A DNA stretch of 64,000 nucleotides from Chelydra serpentina (Eukaryota; Chordata; Testudines; Chelydridae): the NCBI GenBank assembly GCA_037349315.1, contig JBAIAC010000158.1, positions 620,001-684,000 on the forward strand, read 5' to 3'. Under the pieces are notes generated by a model. It had not been told where the DNA came from. It searched no databases and worked only from the letters and a program-made list of their open reading frames with translations. Of the stretch, positions 40,349-52,171 are shown piece by piece. Position 1 is the stretch's first letter, and each line of letters starts with the position of its first letter. The position numbers and the translations under genes are program-made.

Positions 40349-41002
40349 AGATAGAAAATTAGATAATTAGAAAGATAGATCCTTAGATAATTAGATAGAT
40401 AGATACATAATTAGAGAGATAGGTTGATTATTAGATAGGTATATAATTAGATAGATAATTAGATTTAGAGATAATTAGATAGATAGATAGATAATTACAT
40501 AGATAATTAGTTAGATAGATAATTAGAGATGTAGGTAATTAGATAATTACATATTAGGTAATTAAATAGATAATTAGATAGATCATTAGATAAGTAAATA
40601 TATAATAAGAAAGATAAATAGATAGCTAGATGGAAAATTAGATAGATAGATAATTAGATAGATAGATAATTCGATAGATAATTAGATAGATAGATAATTA
40701 GATAGATTATTAGATAAATAAATAGATAATAAGATTTGATAATTAGAAAGATATATAATTAGATAGATATATTGATTATTAGATAAGTAGATAATTAGAT
40801 AGATAATTAGATAGATAGATAATTAGATAGATTATTAGATAAATAAGCAGATAATAAGAAAGTTAAATAGATAGCTAGATAGATAATTAGATAGATAGAT
40901 AATTAGATAGATTGGTACATTATTAGATAGATCGATAATTAGATAGATAGATAGATAATTAGATAGATAGATAATTAGATAGATAGGTTGATTATTAGAT
41001 AG
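40349..41002 (+). repeat. 654-bp intra-array repeat, second copy
   Basis: The partner of 39121-39774, offset 1228 bases. After it the two sequences diverge (…TTAGATAGATGG here against …TTAGATAGAGAG in the first copy). Confidence 0.8.
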
Positions 41003-44000
41003 ATGGATACTTAGATAGATAATTAGATAGTTAGATAGATATTAGATAGATAAAAAGATAATTAGATAGTTAATTAGATAGACAGATAATTGGATAATTA
41101 GACAGATAGTTAGCAAGATAGATAATTAGATAGATAATTAGATAGATAGATAGATAATTAGAGAGATACATAGATAATTATATATATATTGATAATTATA
41201 TAGATAGATATTAGATAGATAGATTGATATTAGATAGATAATTAGATGGATAGATAATTAGATATTTAGATAGATAAATAGATAGAAAATTAGATAATTA
41301 CTAAGATAGATAATTAGATAGCTAGATAGATAATTAGATAGATAGGTTGATTATTATATAGATAGATAATTAGATAGATAATTAGACAGCTAGATAATTA
41401 GATAGATTGGTAGATTATTAGATAGATAGATAATGAAATATTATTAGAAAGATAGATCCGTAGATAATTAGATAGATAGATAATTATATAGCTATGTAGA
41501 TTATTAGATAGGTAGATAATTAGATAGATTATTAGATAAATACATCGATAATTAGATAGATAAATAGATAGCTAGATAGATAATTAGAAAGATATATAAT
41601 TAGTTAATTAGATCGATAATTAGATAGATAGAGAATTAGATAGATAGAGAATTAGATAGAAAATTAGATAATTAGAAAGATAGATAATTATATAGATAAT
41701 TAGACAGCTAGATAGATAATTAGATAGATAGATAATTAGATAGATAAACAGATAATTAGATAGTTAATTAGATAGACAGATAATTGGATAATTAGATAGA
41801 TAGTTAGCAAGATAGATAATTAGAGAGATAGATAGATAATTAGAGAGATAGATAATTAGATAGTTAGATATTAGATAGATAAAGAGATATTAGATAGATA
41901 ATTAGATATTAGATAGATAATTAGATGGATAGATAATTAGATATTTAGATAGATTATTAGATAAATATATAGATAATTGGATAGATAAATAGATAGATAG
42001 ATAGATAATTAGATAAATAATTAATTAGTTAATTAGATCGATAATTAGATAGATAGCTAGAGAATTAGATAGATAATTATATAGATAGATAGATAATTAT
42101 ATAGATAGGTTGATTATTATATAGATAGATAATTAGATAGATAATTAGATAGATAGATGATTAGATAGATTATTTGATAGATAATTAGAGAGATAGATAT
42201 TAGATAGATAAATATATAATTAGATATATAATTAGATAGATAAGCAGATAATTAGATAGTTAATTAGATAGACAGATAATTAGATAATTAGATAGATAGA
42301 TAGATAGATAATTAGATATATAGATAGCTAATTTGATAGACAATTAGATAGCTAAAAAGATAGCTAGCTAGATAATTAGATAGATAATTAGTTAATTACA
42401 TCGATAATTAGAAACATAGATAATTAGATAGATAATTAGACAGCTAGATAATTAGATAGATTGGTAGATTATTAGATAGATAGATAATGAAATAGATAGA
42501 ATATTAGATTATTAGAAAGATAGATCCTTAGATAATTAGATAGATAGATAGATAATTATATAGATATGTAGATTATTAGATAGGTAGATAATTAGATAGA
42601 TTATTAGATAAATACATCGATAATTAGATAGATAAATAGATAGCTAGATAGATAATTAGAAAGATATATAATTAGTTAATTAGATACATAGAGAATTAGA
42701 TAGATAGAGAATTAGATAGATAATTAGATAGATAGAAAATTAGATAATTAGAAAGATAGATAATTAGATAGATAATTAGACAGCTAGATAGATAATTAGA
42801 TAAATAGATAATTAGATATATTGGTAGATTAGTAGATAGATAGATAGATAATTAAATAGATAGAAAACTAGATAATTAGAGATAAAGGTACTTAGATAAT
42901 TAGATAGATAGATAATTAGATAAATATGTAGATTATTAGATAGGTAGATAATTGGATAGATAATTAGATATATAGATAATTAGATAGATAGATAGATAAT
43001 TAGATAGATAGGTTGATTATTAGATAGATGGATAATTAGATAGATAATTAGATTGATAGATGATTAGATAGATAAACAGATAATCAGATAGTTAATTAGA
43101 TAGACAGATAATTGGATAATTAGATAGATAGTTAGCAAGATAGATAATTAGAGAGATAGATAGATAATTAGAGAGATAGATAATTAGATAGTTAGATATT
43201 AGATAGATAAATAGATATTAGATAGATAATTAGATATTAGATAGATAATTAGATGGATAGATAATTAGATATTTAGGTAGATAAATAGATAGACAGAAAA
43301 TTAGATAATTAATGAGATAGATAATTAGATAGCTAGATAGATAATTAGATAGATAGGTTGATTATTATATAGATAGATAATTAGATAGATAATTAGATAG
43401 ATAGATGATTAGATAGATAATTTGATAGATAATTAGAGAGATAGATATTAGATAGATAAATATATAATTAGATATATAATTAGATAGATAAGCAGATAAT
43501 TAGATAGTTAATTAGATAAACAGACAATTAGAAAGATAGATCCTTAGATAATTAGATAGATAGATAGATAATTAGATAGATATGTAGATTATTAGATAGG
43601 TAGATAATTAGATAAATAATTAGATAGATAGATAATTAGAGATGTAGGTAATTAGATAATTACATATTAGGTAATTAAATAGATAAATAGATAGATAGAT
43701 ATTTAGATAGCTAGATAGATAATTAGATAGATAGATAAATAATTAGATAGATAGAAAATTAGATAATTATAAAGTTACATAATTACATAGATAATTAGAC
43801 AGATAGAGAGATAATTAGATAGATAATTAGATAGATAGATAATTAGATAGACTGGTAGATTATTAGATAGATAGATAATTATATAGATAGAGAGATAATT
43901 AGATAGATAGAAAATTAGATAATTAGAAAGACAGAGAATTAGATAGATATGTTGATTATTAGATAGGTAGATAATTAGATATATAAATAGATAGATAGAT

Positions 44001-45607
44001 AAGTAGATAGATAGATAGATAATTAGATAGAGAGATAATTAGATAGATTATTAGATAAATATATAGATAATTGGATAGATAAATAGATAGCTAGATAGAT
44101 AATTAGATACATAATTAATTAGTTAATTAGATCGATAATTAGATAGATAGATAGAGAATTAGATAGATAATTATATAGATAGATGGATAATTAGATAGAT
44201 AGGTTGATTATTATATAGATAGATAATTAGATAGATAATTAGATAGATGATTAGATAGATAATTTGATAGATAATTCGAGAGATAGATATTAGATAGATA
44301 AATATATAATTAGATATATAATTAGATAGATAAGCAGATAATTAGATAGTTAATTAGATAACAGATAATTAGAAAGATAGATCCTTAGATAATTAGATAG
44401 ATAGATAGATAATTAGATAGATATGTAGATTATTAGATAGGTAGATAATTAGATAAATAATTAGATAGATAATTAGAGATGTAGGTAATTAGATAATTAC
44501 ATATTAGGTAATTAAATAGATAAATAGATAGATATTTGATAGCTAGATAGATAATTAGATAGATAGATAAATAATTAGATAGATAGAAAATTAGATAATT
44601 ATAAAGTTACATAATTACATAGATAATTAGCTAGATAGAGAGATAATTAGATAGATAATTAGATAGATAGATTATTAGATAGATTATTAGATAAATAAAT
44701 AGATAATTAGAAATATAAATAGATAGCTAAATAGATAATTAGATAGATACATAATTAGATAGATTGGTAGATTATTAGATAGATAGATAATTATATAGAT
44801 AGAGAGATAATTAGATAGATAGAAAATCAGATAATTAGAAAGACAGAGAATTAGATAGATATGTTGATTATTAGAAAGGTAGATAATTAGATATATAAAT
44901 AGATAGATAGATAAGTAGATAGATAGATAGATAATTAGATAGATAGATAATTAGATAGATTATTAGATAAATATATAGATAATTGGATAGATAAATAGAT
45001 AGCTAGATAGATAATTAGATACATAATTAATTAGTTAATTAGATCGATAATTAGATAGATAGATAGAGAATTAGATAGATAATTATATAGATAGATAGAT
45101 AATTAGATAATTAGAAAGATAGATAAATAGCTTGATAATTAGACAGCTAGACAGATAATTAGATAGAAAATTAGATTGATTTGTAGATTATTAGATAGAT
45201 AGGTTGATTATTATAGAGATAGATAATTAGATAGATAATTAGATAAATATGTAGATTATTAGATAGATGGATAATTAGATAGATAATTAGATAGATAGAT
45301 GATTAGATAGATAGATATTAGATAGATAAACAGATAATTAGATAGTTAATTAGATAGACAGATAGTTGGATAATTAGATAGATAGTTAGCAAGATAGATA
45401 ATTAGATAGATAATTAGAGAGATAGATAGATAATTAGAGAGAGAGATAGATAATTAGAGAGATAGATAATTAGATAGATATATATTAGATAGATAGATAG
45501 ATATTAGATAGATAATTAGATATTTAGATAGATAAATAGATAGATAGAAAATTAGATAATTAATGAGATAGATAATTAGATAGCTAGATAGATAATTAGA
45601 TAGATAG

Positions 45608-46704
45608 GTTGGCCACCCCTGTTGTAGGGACTGGTGGGGGCTCGTGTTGCAACAGTCAGTTCTCAGCGTTCCCTTTTGATTTGAATGTGGGCATCTTTCA
45701 GTTCTCCTGCAGCTTCAGCCTTTCAAGTGCCTTGGAGGCAGAATTCGATTATTTTCTCTTTCCGCAGACTAGTCTGGGTGAATTTCCATGGATATAACCT
45801 AAAGGGAAGATAACAAAACTGGTGTCGAATTTAGATTGATATTTCCATAAATAGTATTTCCCTTGGGGAATGGGAACTCCTAATGCACTCCTGGCCTTCA
45901 AGTAGAGAATATAAACCTTTTGTCTCATGTAATGATTGTCTCATGTATATGTATCTCCGAATTTACATGATTGAAACACACATAAATGAGCTCAAATATG
46001 CAGAAAAAATAAATCTGAAGCTATTGAAAGTGCTACAGCTCCACTCCCATCCCCTAGCTGTCATCTTGGTAGTTCTCTCAGAAATAATCTCATGGAGATA
46101 GACTTCAAAACCCCCATTGGGCTATATAAAATAGATGTGTAAATTCCCCCCTGCAATTCCTTTCCAGGAAAGGAGTTTAAATACACTGCAGACCAGATTT
46201 CCCATGGGTCTCGGTGTGATTTCTTTGTTATTGTTTTGGTGGCCTAACTTCTGATTGGACATTATAAAGAGTATGGGAAATTGTTCATTTAAAGCAGGCC
46301 TGCACTCATTAAGCGACGAGGACCATATTACTCCAAAGAAAACAGCTGAGGGCCGAAACCCCCCCAGCCCCGCAGAAATACCGCCCCCCCAGCACCGCCC
46401 GCTCTGCGGAAACAACCCCTCCTTCCCCAGCGCTGGGGTGTGGAAGCCTGTAGAGGGGGAAAGAAACAGCGCACATAGGGTGACCGGATCACAGCAGTAA
46501 ATAGGACCCACCCACTCCCCGCTCCGCCCCACCCGGAGGTGTGAATGAGGAAGGCGTGGAAGGCAGCACCTCCAGACAGCTGCAACCCTTGGAGAGGGGA
46601 TGGGAACCAGACCAAGGACAATCAGACTTGTCACGTTGGCTGACTAGAGAAGAGCAGACACACTGACGGCCTCGGGGGTTAGAAGCAAGCACCGTCCTTT
46701 GGGA
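45608..46704 (+). repeat. Block U, left part, copy 3
   Basis: A close copy of 11621-12717 with scattered substitutions. It follows the satellite with the same border and is interrupted after CCGTCCTTTGGGA by the CR1 element. Confidence 0.85.
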
Positions 46705-47231
46705 TGGGGGTTCCACGACCACCACTCCCGAGAGGAGGAGGAGGGTGGTTGTGGTCGGGGACTGAGTCATCTATCTGCCGCCCTGACCGGGAAAACCGAG
46801 AGGTGTGCTGCTTGCCAGGGGCTAGGATTCGTGATGTGACGGAGAGACTGCCGAGACTCATCAAGCCCTCAGATCGCTACCCCTTCCAGCTTCTCCACGT
46901 GGGCACCAATGATACTGCCAAGAATGACCTTGAGCGTATTACTGCAGACTACGTGGCTCTGGGAAGAAGGATAAAGGAGTTTGAGGCGCAAGTGGTGTTC
47001 TCGTCCATTCTCCCTGTGGCAGGAAAAGGCCGGGGTAGAGACCGTCGAATCGTGGAAGTCAACGAATGGCTACGCAGATGGTGTCGGAGAGAAGGGTTTG
47101 GATTCTTTGACCATGGGATGGTGTTCCAAGAAGAAGGAGTGCTAGGCAGAGACGGGCTCCACCTGACAAAGAGAGGGAAGAGCATCTTTGGAAGCAGGCT
47201 GGCCAACCTAGTGAGGAGGGCTTTAAACTAG
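46704..47231 (+). CDS. CR1 ORF1 fragment, SGNH/esterase domain
   Basis: The frame (175 codons) encodes the esterase-like half of CR1 ORF1. Gly67-Thr-Asn-Asp70 fits the GxND block and Asp150-Gly-Leu-His153 fits the DxxH block of SGNH hydrolases, which in CR1 ORF1 is thought to help RNP or membrane association. The N-terminal zinc-finger part is missing through 5' truncation. The first block is broken: in the neighbouring frame 46745-46762 reads V-V-V-V-G-D and meets a stop at 46763, so the expected Gly-Asp-Ser lies out of frame and incomplete. A small deletion there is the simplest explanation. The ORF ends 44 bases before the ORF2 frame opens. Non-functional as an esterase. Confidence 0.75.
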   Translation: MGVPRPPLPRGGGGWLWSGTESSICRPDRENREVCCLPGARIRDVTERLPRLIKPSDRYPFQLLHVGTNDTAKNDLERITADYVALGRRIKEFEAQVVFSSILPVAGKGRGRDRRIVEVNEWLRRWCRREGFGFFDHGMVFQEEGVLGRDGLHLTKRGKSIFGSRLANLVRRALN

Positions 47232-47275
47232 GTTCACCGGGGGAAGGAGACCAAAGCCCCGAGGTAAGTGGGGAA

Positions 47276-50125
47276 GTGGGATACTGGGAGGAATCACAAG
47301 TAGGTGAGTGCAAGAGGGGAGGGCTCCTGCCCCATACTGGGACAGCAGGACGATCGGTGAGTTATCTTAAATGCCTATACACAAATGCAAGAAGCCTGGG
47401 GAACAAGCAGGGAGAACTGGAAGTCCTGGCACAGTCAAGGAATTATGACGTAATTGGAATAACAGAGACTTGGTGGGATAACTCACACGATTGGAGTACT
47501 GTCATGGATGGATATAAACTGTTCAGGAAGGATAGGCAGGGCAGAAAAGGTGGGGGAGTTGCGTTGTATGTAAGAGAGCAGTATGACTGCTCAGAGCTCC
47601 AGTATGAAACTGCAGAAAAACCTGAGAGTCTCTGGATCAAATTGAGAAGTGTGAGCAACAAGGGTAATGTCGTGGTGGGAGTCTGCTACAGACCACCAGA
47701 CCAGGCGGATGAGGTGGACGAGGCTTTCTTCCAGCAACTAACAGAAGTTACTAGATCACAGGCCCTGGTTCTCATGGGTGACTTTAATCACCCCGACATC
47801 TGCTGGGAGAGCAATACAGCGGTCCACAGACAATCCAGGAAGTTTTTGGAAAGTGTAGGGGACAATTTCCTGGTGCAAGTGCTGGAGGAACCAACTAGGG
47901 GAAAAGCTCTTCTTGACCTGCTGCTCACAAACAGGGAAGAAATAGTAGAGGAAGCAATAGTGGATGGGAACCTGGGAGGCAGTGACCATGAGATGGTCGA
48001 GTTCAGGATCCTGACACAAGGAAGAAAGGAGAACAGTAGAATACAGAGCCTGGACTTCAGAAAAGCAGACTTTGACTCCCTCAGGGAACTGATGGGCAAG
48101 GTCCCATGGGAGAATAACATGAGGGGGAAAGGAGTCGAGGAAAGCTGGCTGTATTTTAAAGAAACCTTATTGAGGTTGCAGGAACAAACCATCCCGATGT
48201 GTAGAAAGAAAAGTAAATATGGCAGGCGACCAGCTTGGCTTAACAGTGAAATCCTTGCTCGTCTTAACCACAAAAAAGCAGCTTACAAGAAGTGGAAGAT
48301 TGGACAAATGACCAGGGAGGAGTATAAAAATATTGCTCAGGCATGCAGGAGTGAAATTAGGAAGGCCAAATCACACTTGGAGTTGCAGCTAGCTGGAGAT
48401 GTTAGGAGTAACAAGAAGGGTTTCTTCAGGTATGTTAGCAACAAGAAGAAAGTCAAGGAACGTGTGGGCCCCTTGCTGAATGAGGGAGGGAACCTTGTGA
48501 CAGAGGATGCGGAGAAAGCTAGTGTACTCAATGCTTTTTTTGCCTCTGTCTTCACAGACAAGGGCAGCTCCCAGATGGCTGCACTCCGCAGCACGGTATG
48601 GGGAGGAGGTGACCAGCCCTCTGTGGAGAAAGAAGTAGTTCGGGACTATTTAGAAAAGCTGGACGAACACAAGTCCATGGGGCCGGATGCACTGCATCCG
48701 AGGGTGCTAAAGGAGTTGGCCGATGTGATTACAGAGCCATTGGCCATTATCTTTGACAAATCATGGCAATCGGGGGAGGTCCCGGATGACTGGAAAAAAG
48801 CTAATGTAGTGCCCATCTTTAAAAAAGGGAAGAAGGAAGATCCGGGGAACTACAGGCCAGTCAGTCTCACCTCAATCCCTGGAAAAATCATGGAACAGGT
48901 CCTCAAGGAATCAATTTTGAACCACTTAAAGGAGGGGAAAGTGATCAGGAACAGTCAGCATGGATTCACCAAGGGCAAGTCATGCCTGACTAACCTAATT
49001 GCCTTCTATGATGAGATAACTGGCTCTGTGGATGAGGGGAAAGCAGTGGATGTGCTATTTCTTGACTTTAGCAAAGCTTTTGATACAGTCTCGCACAGCG
49101 TTCTTGCCAGCAAGTTAAAGAAGTATGGGCTGGATGAATGGACGGTAAGGTGGATAGAAAACTGGCTGGATGGTCGTGCTCAACGGGTAGTGATCAATGG
49201 CTCCATGTCTAGTTGGCAGCCGGTATCAAGTGGAGTGCCCCAAGGGTCGGTGCTGGGGCCGGTTTTGTTCAATATCTTCATCAATGACCTGGAGGATGGT
49301 GTGGACTGCACCCTTAGCAAGTTTGCAGATGACACTAAACTGGGAGGAGTGGTTGATACGCTGGAGGGTAGGGATAGGATACAGAGGGACCTAGACAAAT
49401 TAGAGGATTGGGCCAAAAGAAATCTGATGAGGTTCAACAAGGACAAGTGCAGAGTCCTGCACTTAGGACGGAAGAATCCCATGCACTGCTACAGACTAGG
49501 GACCGAATGGCTGGGCAGCAGTTCTGCAGAAAAGGACCTAGGGGTTACAGTGGACGAAAAGCTGAATATGAGTCAACAGTGTGCCCTTGTTGCCAAGAAG
49601 GCTAACGGCATTTTGGGCTGTATAAGTAGGGGCATTTCCAGCAGATCGAGGGATGTGATTATTCCCCTCTATTCGGCACTGGTGAGGCCTCATTTGGAGT
49701 ACTGTGTCCAGTTTTGGGCCCCACACTACAAGAAGGATGTGGATAAATTGGAAAGAGTCCAACGGAGGGCAACAAAAATGATTAGGGGGCTGGAGCACAT
49801 GACTTATGAGGAGAGGCTGAGGGAACTGAGATTGTTTAGCCTGCAGAAGAGAAGAGTGAGGGGGGATTTGATAGCTGCTTTCAACTACCTAAAAGGGGGT
49901 TCCAAAGAGGATGGATCTAGACTGTTCTCAGTGGTAGAAGATGACAGAACAAGGAGTAATGGTCTCAAGTTGCAGAGGGGGAGGTTTAGGTTGGATATTA
50001 GGAAAAACCTTTTCACTAGTAGGGTGGTGAAGCACTGGAATGGGTTACCTAGGGAGGTGGTGGAATCTCCTTCCTTAGAGGTTTTTAAGGTCAGGCTTGA
50101 CAAAGCCCTGGCTGGGATGATCTAG
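47276..50125 (+). CDS. CR1 ORF2: endonuclease and reverse transcriptase
   Basis: An uninterrupted 949-codon frame encodes the replicase of a CR1 LINE. The N-terminal third is an APE-like endonuclease: Thr63-Glu-Thr-Trp-Trp with catalytic Glu64, Gly168-Asp-Phe-Asn-His, and Ser236-Asp-His-Glu with the final Asp/His pair. The reverse transcriptase follows: motif A around Asp597 (F-L-D-F-S-K-A-F-D), Gly653-Val-Pro-Gln-Gly, and motif C Phe683-Ala-Asp-Asp. The C-terminal region has the usual Y-E-E-R-L-R-E-L and R-N-L-F-T-S-R blocks. Length is normal for the family. The start is uncertain: the frame opens with GTG, and homologous proteins align from about [14 protein letters not shown]. All catalytic residues I can check are present, so the element is young or was recently active, but the broken ORF1 makes this copy unlikely to be autonomous. 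Confidence 0.95.
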   Translation: MGYWEESQVGECKRGGLLPHTGTAGRSVSYLKCLYTNARSLGNKQGELEVLAQSRNYDVIGITETWWDNSHDWSTVMDGYKLFRKDRQGRKGGGVALYVREQYDCSELQYETAEKPESLWIKLRSVSNKGNVVVGVCYRPPDQADEVDEAFFQQLTEVTRSQALVLMGDFNHPDICWESNTAVHRQSRKFLESVGDNFLVQVLEEPTRGKALLDLLLTNREEIVEEAIVDGNLGGSDHEMVEFRILTQGRKENSRIQSLDFRKADFDSLRELMGKVPWENNMRGKGVEESWLYFKETLLRLQEQTIPMCRKKSKYGRRPAWLNSEILARLNHKKAAYKKWKIGQMTREEYKNIAQACRSEIRKAKSHLELQLAGDVRSNKKGFFRYVSNKKKVKERVGPLLNEGGNLVTEDAEKASVLNAFFASVFTDKGSSQMAALRSTVWGGGDQPSVEKEVVRDYLEKLDEHKSMGPDALHPRVLKELADVITEPLAIIFDKSWQSGEVPDDWKKANVVPIFKKGKKEDPGNYRPVSLTSIPGKIMEQVLKESILNHLKEGKVIRNSQHGFTKGKSCLTNLIAFYDEITGSVDEGKAVDVLFLDFSKAFDTVSHSVLASKLKKYGLDEWTVRWIENWLDGRAQRVVINGSMSSWQPVSSGVPQGSVLGPVLFNIFINDLEDGVDCTLSKFADDTKLGGVVDTLEGRDRIQRDLDKLEDWAKRNLMRFNKDKCRVLHLGRKNPMHCYRLGTEWLGSSSAEKDLGVTVDEKLNMSQQCALVAKKANGILGCISRGISSRSRDVIIPLYSALVRPHLEYCVQFWAPHYKKDVDKLERVQRRATKMIRGLEHMTYEERLRELRLFSLQKRRVRGDLIAAFNYLKGGSKEDGSRLFSVVEDDRTRSNGLKLQRGRFRLDIRKNLFTSRVVKHWNGLPREVVESPSLEVFKVRLDKALAGMI

Positions 50126-50218
50126 TTGGGGTTGGTCCTGCTTTGAGCAGGGGGTTGGACTAGATGACCTCCTGAGGTCCCTTCCAACCCTGAGATTCTA
50201 TGATTCTATGATTCTATG
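50126..50218 (+). other. CR1 3' end and 8-mer tail
   Basis: A short 3' untranslated region with GGACTAGATGACCTCCTGAG and TTCCAACCCTGAG is followed by three units of ATTCTATG. This is the recognition end used by CR1 reverse transcriptase. Confidence 0.9.
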
Positions 50219-50667
50219 AATTTGTCCTGAACTGGCACTCTCAGTTTGGTCCCGTCAGAACCAGCATCGTTGCAAAAGGAGTGAAGCATTTTTGCAACTA
50301 GGCCCAGGCAATGACCAAAGAAAATAGAAATTGACCTTTGTTTTACCCATGTCTGTCAACTGGCAGAGGAGGAGTGAGATCCATGGAGTGAGAGTCAGGC
50401 TAGGAAACGTAGCCAGTGACTGTGCTAGGACGGGAAGATCTGGTACGTGGAAGTTTATTATAGAGCAAAAGGAGAGAAGCTGTGATGTGCTCCATCCAAG
50501 CCAGGCTATAACAAAGGGGGAACAGGGGTCCTGGTGCCTCTCCCCAAGGAAACCTCAAAGCATCTCCTCTTGAACAGGAGCAGCAACTTTCATACTAGAA
50601 GTCGAGGCCAATTTTAGGTTCATAAATTAATAGTTTCAAAGACTCTAAGGCCAGGCCTGATAATCTA
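50219..50667 (+). repeat. LTR remnant plus block U right part, copy 3
   Basis: 50219-50274 equals the last 56 bases of the LTR-like element (14327-14382), and 50275-50667 equals 14383-14775. After CCTGATAATCTA the sequence reads on as GTCTGACCTCCTGCACAAC, the natural continuation of the repeat, so this copy keeps the unbroken arrangement. Confidence 0.85.
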
Positions 50668-50769
50668 GTCTGACCTCCTGCACAACAAAGACCCTAGAAC
50701 TTCCCCAGAAGAATTCCTGTTTCACAATGGTCCCATGTGTGATCCCCACCTGAGGCTGGGTCTAGTCAT
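50668..50769 (+). repeat. Continuation of a common interspersed repeat
   Basis: TCTGACCTCCTGCACAACAA and the following 80 bases resemble a widespread turtle/crocodile repeat tail. No coding content. It ends where the tRNA-like sequence starts. Confidence 0.45.
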
Positions 50770-50841
50770 GGGGGTAGAGCTCAGTGGTAGAGTGTTGGAC
50801 TGCACCGTAAGTAGTCCTTGGTTCAAATCCAAGTGCCCCCT
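50770..50841 (+). tRNA. tRNA-Cys-like (GCA), probable pseudogene
   Basis: This 72-base cloverleaf resembles vertebrate tRNA-Cys. The acceptor GGGGGTA pairs with TGCCCCC, the D-stem GCTC with GAGT, and the T-stem CTTGG with CCAAG around TTCAAAT, so the A and B boxes look usable. The loop CTGCACC holds a GCA anticodon (50802-50804). The anticodon stem TTGGA/GTAAG, however, has two mismatches and wobble pairs, so the RNA would fold poorly. No T-run of four or more follows within the first bases (TTTGATG). It may be a decayed tRNA gene or the head of a tRNA-derived SINE. Confidence 0.6.
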
Positions 50842-50861
50842 TTGATGCCTTTGTTAATAAG

Positions 50862-51222
50862 AAGCCGGTTTAAAACAAAGAAAGGGAAGTATTTTTCCAC
50901 ACAACGTACAGTTAACCTGTGGATCTCTTTGCCAAGTATGTTGTGAAGGCCAAGACTATAACAGGGTTGAAAAATGAACTAGATAAATTCATGGAGCATA
51001 GGTCCATCAATGGCTTTAACCAGGATGGGAAGGGATGGTGTCCCTAGCCTCTGTTTGCCAGAAGCCAGGAATGAACAACAAGGAAGGGATCATTTAATGA
51101 TTATCTGTTCATTCCCTCTGGGACACCTGGCACTGGTCACTGTCGGAAAACAGGATACTGGGCTAGATGGACCTTTGGTTTGACCCAGTATGGCCGATCT
51201 TATGTTGTTTATGTTCTTGGTT
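50862..51222 (+). mobile_element. CR1 3' fragment, older copy
   Basis: The 3' end of another CR1 subfamily. It has remnants of the ORF2 C-terminus (…N-E-L-D-K-F-M-E-H frame) broken by a stop, then GGGCTAGATGGACCTTTGG and GACCCAGTATGGC, ending in TTATGTTG/TTATGTTC 8-mer-like repeats. It is diverged and clearly older than the CR1 at 46705. Confidence 0.85.
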
Positions 51223-51360
51223 GTATGAACCAGTCTTGGCTATTAGAGGAGCAGATGGTTTCAAAAGACCACTCTCTTGGATCTGGGAATCCTGGGCAAA
51301 CTAATTTCCTTTCTTTAGAGAATGACAGAAAAACCCATTTCCTCCTTCTTTCTATTCCAG

Positions 51361-51502
51361 GAGAGAATAGTTTCCTCTCGAAGAAAGTGGACGTGCTTTT
51401 CCCTGAAGAAGGAGAAGAAGAAGAAAGCAGCTGAGAACCGGGTAGAGTCAGAGGAGGACAAGCTGCAGGAGAAGCCAGAACAAGTCCAACAGGATCTTAG
51501 AG
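51361..51502 (+). pseudogene. Lys/Glu-rich exon-like segment
   Basis: A 142-bp segment lies between a strong TTCTATTCCAG acceptor and GTGAGG. Read in phase 0 it is open and encodes a basic, charged peptide (K-K-E-K-K-K-K-A-A-E-N then E-S-E-E-D-K-L-Q-E-K-P-E-Q-V-Q-Q-D-L-R), leaving one base over. That phase fits the next exon-like segment at 53259, which enters needing two bases. This looks like the disordered N-terminal part of the gene whose helical exons lie in block X. It is absent from copies 1 and 2. No upstream first exon or promoter was identified. Confidence 0.45.
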
Positions 51503-51788
51503 GTGAGGATACAGACCACATGGTTAGCGAGGAGCCTGTGAGGAATACTCACACCGGTCACTCTACAAGCCTTATGTAAGCAGGAGAATGGTTTTGCTAT
51601 TGTGGGGTATTTTCCTGGCCTCTGCACTAATCCGGTGAAATGGGCTAGCGGAAGAATCTGAGTCCTCGCTCCCACTTCCTTTAGCCAGAGGCCTCCCTGC
51701 TCTCGAGGTCTCCCCTTCCACTCTCCTGTCTGGCAGAGTTCTCGTAAGCCCGACAAGACTGGGCCCAAGATTCCTAGGAGGCTCCACC

Positions 51789-52163
51789 CAGTAGCGTAGC
51801 CGGGGGGAGCAGAGGTAGCGGCCGCTCCCCCTGTGAGCAGAAGCGATGTCTTAAAAGGGAAGTGGCCCCTTTTTTTAAAAGGGGGAGCGGAGCTAAAAAA
51901 AGGAGACGCTTCTTTTTAAGGCACCGCTTCTTGCACTCAACCGGCGGTGCTCCGGGTCTTCGGCGGCGGGTCCTTCACTCGCTCCGGGTCTTCGGCGGCA
52001 TTTCGGCGGCGGGTACCACCGAGGACCCGGGGTGAGTGAAGGACCCGCCGCCGAAGTGCCGCCGAACAGCTGGAGCGCCGCCAGATCGCCGCCGGGTGAG
52101 TACAGGGAGAGGCGCCTTTTTTAGCTCCGCTCCCCCTGTACTCTGGACCTGGCTACGCGGCTG
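51789..52163. mobile_element. hAT-type MITE with foldback arms, 375 bp
   Basis: The element begins CAGTAGCGTAGCC and ends GGCTACGCGGCTG: CAG…CTG termini with imperfect terminal inverted repeats. It is flanked by a perfect 8-bp target duplication, GCTCCACC (51781-51788 and 52164-52171), the hallmark of hAT transposons. Inside are further inverted repeats, for example AGGGGGAGCGGAGCTAAAAA with its complement, and GGCGGCGGGTCCTTCACTC with its complement, so the whole element can fold back. No transposase is encoded; it would be moved in trans. Confidence 0.85.
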
Positions 52164-52171
52164 GCTCCACC

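Larger units (their letters stand above)
18176..45607 (+). repeat. GATA/ATTA satellite array 2, 27.4 kb
   Basis: The longest array, all in one orientation. The ground unit is (GATA)2-4 alternating with ATTA, so the DNA is almost free of C. Variant words recur as blocks: a marker (GATGTAGGTAATTAG…TTACATATTAGG) appears about 20 times, at roughly 19116, 20939, 23422, 26509, 27312, 30391, 31653, 33010, 33810, 34633, 34953, 35169, 35363, 36838, 37065, 38991, 39298, 40526, 43639 and 44476. Other recurrent words are TTAGCAAGATAG, GGTTGATTATTAGATAG and TTGGTACATTCTTAG. Peptides such as Ser-Asn-Tyr-Leu read from it are translations of the satellite. I see no gene inside. Confidence 0.97.
46705..50218 (+). 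mobile_element. CR1 LINE, 5'-truncated, 3.5 kb
   Basis: The element carries an esterase-type ORF1 fragment, a full-length ORF2, a short 3' region with GGACTAGATGACCTCCTGAG, and a tail of ATTCTATG 8-mers, which together identify a CR1 LINE. There is no poly-A and no target duplication, as usual for CR1. Comparison with copy 2 shows that 12718-14326 of block U (about 1.6 kb) is absent where CR1 sits, so insertion came with a deletion or was followed by one. It is inserted within the LTR-like element and shares only GGA and AA at the edges. Confidence 0.93.

Noticed and set aside
18176..45607. Regular repeats with short spacers suggesting a CRISPR-like array
   Set aside because: Spacers are not unique; they are variants of the same 4-mers, and the rest of the window is vertebrate.
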